In this document: positions 4,504 to 7,043 of the stretch, one piece after another
Position numbering within the stretch: the stretch's first letter is position 1
Layout: every line of letters begins with the position of its first letter
From: Fidelibacterota bacterium
Lineage (GTDB): Bacteria; Fidelibacterota; Marinisomatia; SCGC-AAA003-L08; D37C17
Direction: 5' to 3'
NCBI GenBank assembly: GCA_012964845.1
Contig: DTTG01000177.1
Coordinates: forward strand, 1 to 7,043
Length of the DNA: 7,043 nt
Notes under the pieces: model-generated
Told to the model about the DNA's origin: nothing
What the model saw: the letters and a program-made list of their open reading frames with translations, nothing else
Database searches by the model: none
Translations under genes and position numbers: made by a program

Positions 4504-6116
4504 TTTACTGCCTTAAAAAGATTGATACTGATAGTTGCTAATTCCTCACTTGGAAAGAGTGCTTGATATTTCGGCTCTGGAATTAACCCAGCCTTTTCGG
4601 CAGCATCCAGCATAGTATCCACCTCAATGATATATTGATCAGAAAAGCCATGGGTTCCATCATATGCTGTGGCTACTGTACTTCCCAAATTGTGGGCAGT
4701 GACCTCGGGCGCTATGGTATGTAGCTCCAGAATCAGCAGTCCATATTTACTCACATAATCATGCCATGAACTGAAATGTTCAATAAGGTTTTGCTTTAAC
4801 TCTTTATTTGGTATCCATCGGCCTCTAAAAGCAAAAGCGCCGGTAGAATTACAAACAGTATCATGAAACGGCTTTTTTGGAGGTGAATAGATTCGATTAT
4901 GATCAAGAAATGATCTCACATTTAACATTTTTTGGAGGTCTAAACCATATTCTTGTTTCAGATTTTCTGCATAATCTGCAGGATTGCTAATGTCACCATG
5001 AAGGATTGAATGCTCAATTTTTGCTTCCTGCAAGGTAATGGTGCTTGCCAGGCGGGCAGCTTTATTGAAATCAGCGCCGATAATTTTAAGAGGGTAGAGC
5101 TGGAGGTGTTTTCCCCGTTCTGTTTTGTTCTTCACCACTTCATATAAATGTTTCAATAAAGTGCCATCTCCACAACCCATATCGGCAATCCCTATAGGCT
5201 GCTCATCCAGAGGCTTATTAAATATGTGAGTGATTATTTCGTCAATTTTCCTGAAATAGAGTGAATGCGCTCCGCCGCTTCCCCATACATTCATGTGACG
5301 ATTTACATGGGTTTCTAAGCCGTTAGGACTCCGCTTCCAAAGAACATTAGGATTGCCAAATAGCAACTCGGGCATTTGATTAAATGTGGGGAGGTAAGAG
5401 ACGGTGACCCCGTAAGCAGTTGAGCGTTTAATAAAAAATAAGCCCTCTTCGGAAAAATAGTTTTTATTATTTTTTATTACTATCCATTTCAAATAAATAA
5501 ATAAGCTGAATATTGAACTCATGATGGGCAATTTATCTCCCATACTTTCTAAATTGATTTCTGATTTATTCTCTAAACTTTCCAGGAAGAAATCACTCAT
5601 ACCGAACGCCACCAATATTGGTCCCACCAATAATCCTTCAAGATGTTTAGACACATCCCATTCGGTGCTGCCGGGTGCAGGTACATTGGAATTTAAAGTA
5701 TCCAGGCAAATTTGCAGGTTTTGAAATTCATCTTGAATGTCCTTTGCATTTGGGTCAAAAAGATATTTGTCAATATTAATAAGAAATGGAATAAATTTAT
5801 TAAAGGTGTCATAATAGGGAGCATGAGAAAGTCCAATATTTCCTTTATCTGTTAATTGGAATTCAACGTCTTCACCATCCTGAATTATTTCTCGTTTTAA
5901 CCAACCCTGGGAAGCCAAAAGTCTCAGCGCAACATTTAAATAGCCTGCATTACATTCATATTTACTTAAAATATCCTGAATGCTAAAGGTTTTATTTTCC
6001 AGAATAAACTCTGTGATTCCTTTATTAAAAAAAGTAGCTATGGTAGAGCATAAGGTAATCCCATCCAAATGTTGGAATAATATTCCCCGTAATTGTTTTT
6101 TTCTTTCTTTATCCAT
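4500..6116 (-). CDS. Class I SAM-dependent methyltransferase, AprA-type PKS-methyltransferase-like
   Basis: This 538-residue protein has a Rossmann methyltransferase domain from about 300 to 538: motif I ADMGCGDGT (D312, G314, G316, G318), the acidic end of strand 2 in IIGADFN (D349), and HGDI at 373-376. The N-terminus (about 20-92) is a winged-helix module (FSIQDILSKY, a recognition-like helix, then FQLTDKG), as in dimeric O-methyltransferases. A second, similar module seems to lie at about 164-230 (FGMSDFF to YFSEEG). Distinctive blocks are HMNVWGSGGAH (274-284), LNVRSFLDHNR (398-408), STGAFAFRGR (424-433) and GTHGFSDQY (487-495). From memory these recall the methyltransferase domains embedded in some polyketide synthases (apratoxin AprA type); I cannot confirm this by search. 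The protein is free-standing and presumably cytosolic. The substrate is unknown; no synthase or acyl carrier protein gene is in view. The ATG at 6116 has no Shine-Dalgarno. The gene is divergent from hisC. Confidence 0.82.
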   Translation of the reverse strand: MDKERKKQLRGILFQHLDGITLCSTIATFFNKGITEFILENKTFSIQDILSKYECNAGYLNVALRLLASQGWLKREIIQDGEDVEFQLTDKGNIGLSHAPYYDTFNKFIPFLINIDKYLFDPNAKDIQDEFQNLQICLDTLNSNVPAPGSTEWDVSKHLEGLLVGPILVAFGMSDFFLESLENKSEINLESMGDKLPIMSSIFSLFIYLKWIVIKNNKNYFSEEGLFFIKRSTAYGVTVSYLPTFNQMPELLFGNPNVLWKRSPNGLETHVNRHMNVWGSGGAHSLYFRKIDEIITHIFNKPLDEQPIGIADMGCGDGTLLKHLYEVVKNKTERGKHLQLYPLKIIGADFNKAARLASTITLQEAKIEHSILHGDISNPADYAENLKQEYGLDLQKMLNVRSFLDHNRIYSPPKKPFHDTVCNSTGAFAFRGRWIPNKELKQNLIEHFSSWHDYVSKYGLLILELHTIAPEVTAHNLGSTVATAYDGTHGFSDQYIIEVDTMLDAAEKAGLIPEPKYQALFPSEELATISINLFKAVN

Positions 6117-6242
6117 TATACATTATTTAGTCATTTAATAAGACTGACAAATTAGTAAGTGGGTATATACCATTCAAACTAAATTTGTGCGCATTTTTAT
6201 GAAAATAACTGAAACTCAAACAGTAATTAAGGATAGAATTTT
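6117..6242. promoter_or_regulatory. Divergent control region between methyltransferase and hisC
   Basis: These 126 bp must carry the start signals of both genes. A perfect 10-bp palindrome ggtatatacc sits at 6162-6171, near the middle. For hisC, CTGACA (6144-6149) and TATACC (6166-6171) with a 16-bp spacer form a possible promoter, so a protein bound to the palindrome would cover the -10. A 17-codon frame from ATG 6200 overlaps the hisC start but has no His codons and is not a his leader peptide. Confidence 0.35.
6229..6233 (+). promoter_or_regulatory. Ribosome binding site AAGGA for hisC
   Basis: AAGGA lies 9 bases before ATG 6243 and supports that start for hisC. Confidence 0.65.
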
Positions 6243-7043
6243 ATGCCCTTAGTACCAAAACACATTAGAAGCCTCCAATCATATAAGCCAGGTCGGCCCA
6301 TTGAAGATGTGCGCAGGGAACTGGGTTTAGAGCATATCATCAAATTAGCATCCAACGAAAACCCTCATGGTCCCTCACCAATGGCATTAGAAGCTGTACA
6401 GTCAACTTTAGCAGATAATTTTCGCTATCCAGATGCTTCTGCATTTATCCTCAGGGAAAAATTAGCAGGATGTTTCAATCTAAAAATTGACAATGTTGTG
6501 GTAGGGGGAGGAAGTGAAGGGGTTATGTCCACCATTATGCGCACCTTTCTGAGGCAGGGCGATGAAATAATTGCTGCAGATAATTCATTTATTGGCTTTC
6601 GGGTTCTGGCAAATTCCAGCGGAATCCATACCAATTGGGTACCATTAAAAAACTACCATCATGATTTGCCGGCAATGGCTGAACAGATTAATGATTATAC
6701 AAAAATTATATATCTGGCGAACCCGGATAATCCAACCGGTACCTATTTCCCGAAATCGGAGTTTGATGCTTTTATGGCTCAGGTTCCTGAACGGGTCCTG
6801 GTATTATTAGATGAAGCCTATTTTGAATATGCCTGCCATTTATCAGATTATCCCGATTCTATGCATTACCGCTATGACAATGTTATTACCCTGCGGACTT
6901 TTTCTAAAGCCCACGGATTGGCAGGTTTCAGGGTGGGTTATGGATTTGCCCATGAAGATTTAATTGAAAACCTGAATAAGGTAAAACTCCCTTTTGAACC
7001 CTCCTGGCCCGCACAAGTTGCTGCTGTAGCAGCCCTGGATGAT
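6243..7043 (+). CDS. hisC: Histidinol-phosphate aminotransferase, 3' partial
   Basis: The frame runs from ATG 6243 to the window edge, 267 codons of the usual 350 to 370. It is a fold-type I PLP aminotransferase. LASNENPHGPSP near residue 38 is the hallmark HisC substrate-side motif; GGGSEG is the PLP phosphate-binding loop; NPDNPTG (160-166) contains the conserved Asn N163; DEAYFEY begins at D190, which contacts the pyridine nitrogen, with Y193; TFSKAHGLAGFRVGYG contains the Schiff-base lysine K222. The enzyme transfers an amino group from glutamate to imidazole-acetol phosphate in histidine biosynthesis. Some HisC-like enzymes also, or instead, transaminate phenylpyruvate or prephenate for aromatic amino acids, so the true pathway depends on the genes to the right. 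No other his gene is in view. AAGGA at 6229-6233 fixes the start. Confidence 0.92.
   Translation, partial: MPLVPKHIRSLQSYKPGRPIEDVRRELGLEHIIKLASNENPHGPSPMALEAVQSTLADNFRYPDASAFILREKLAGCFNLKIDNVVVGGGSEGVMSTIMRTFLRQGDEIIAADNSFIGFRVLANSSGIHTNWVPLKNYHHDLPAMAEQINDYTKIIYLANPDNPTGTYFPKSEFDAFMAQVPERVLVLLDEAYFEYACHLSDYPDSMHYRYDNVITLRTFSKAHGLAGFRVGYGFAHEDLIENLNKVKLPFEPSWPAQVAAVAALDD

Noticed and set aside
5521..5724. Plus-strand frame inside the methyltransferase gene, and similar frames opposite the peptidase and hisC
   Set aside because: They are antisense shadows of well-supported genes, without start signals or recognisable products.
6200..6253. 17-codon frame overlapping the hisC start as a possible attenuator leader peptide
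   Set aside because: It has no histidine or aromatic codon run, and no terminator/antiterminator pair follows it.

Overview
The window is AT-rich (about one third G+C by eye) and looks chromosomal. It most resembles a member of the FCB group, possibly Neomarinimicrobiota (Marinimicrobia). That placement is inference. It rests on the dockerin-like C-terminal tail of the first gene (two DLNQDN...D...D calcium loops each followed by IVLLINLIL), the mix of starts with and without a Shine-Dalgarno, and a predicted exported M3 peptidase. No rRNA, tRNA, CRISPR array, transposase or phage gene is visible.

Layout from left to right. Bases 1-240 hold the 3' end of a probably secreted protein with a two-repeat dockerin-like tail. 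After an AT-only palindrome come a small exported heavy-metal-associated (HMA/MerP-like) protein (392-727) and a 4HBT hotdog thioesterase (788-1201). A 329-base non-coding gap (1202-1530) is rich in inverted repeats and ends in a hairpin plus T-run that looks like an intrinsic terminator. Next is a 699-residue exported M3-family zinc metallopeptidase (1531-3630). A 42-codon minus-strand reading frame (3774-3646) converges on it. Bases 3775-4107 hold a CRP/FNR-like palindrome and a short G+C-rich patch, and then a small exported protein of unknown function (4108-4503). Its stop codon overlaps the stop of a convergent 538-residue SAM methyltransferase (6116-4500, minus). Divergent from the methyltransferase, across a 126-bp shared upstream region, is the start of histidinol-phosphate aminotransferase hisC (6243 to the window edge).

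The genes do not form one obvious pathway. Three or four of them encode exported proteins: the dockerin-tailed protein, the HMA protein, the M3 peptidase and the 131-aa unknown. HisC is core amino-acid metabolism. The methyltransferase resembles, from memory, the methyltransferase domains of some polyketide synthases, but no synthase gene is present here. The most interesting items are the structured leader or sRNA candidate before the peptidase, the free-standing methyltransferase with its apparent second winged-helix module, the G+C-rich patch behind a CRP-like site, and the 42-aa coiled-coil candidate. I see no clear sign of a complete novel multi-gene system.
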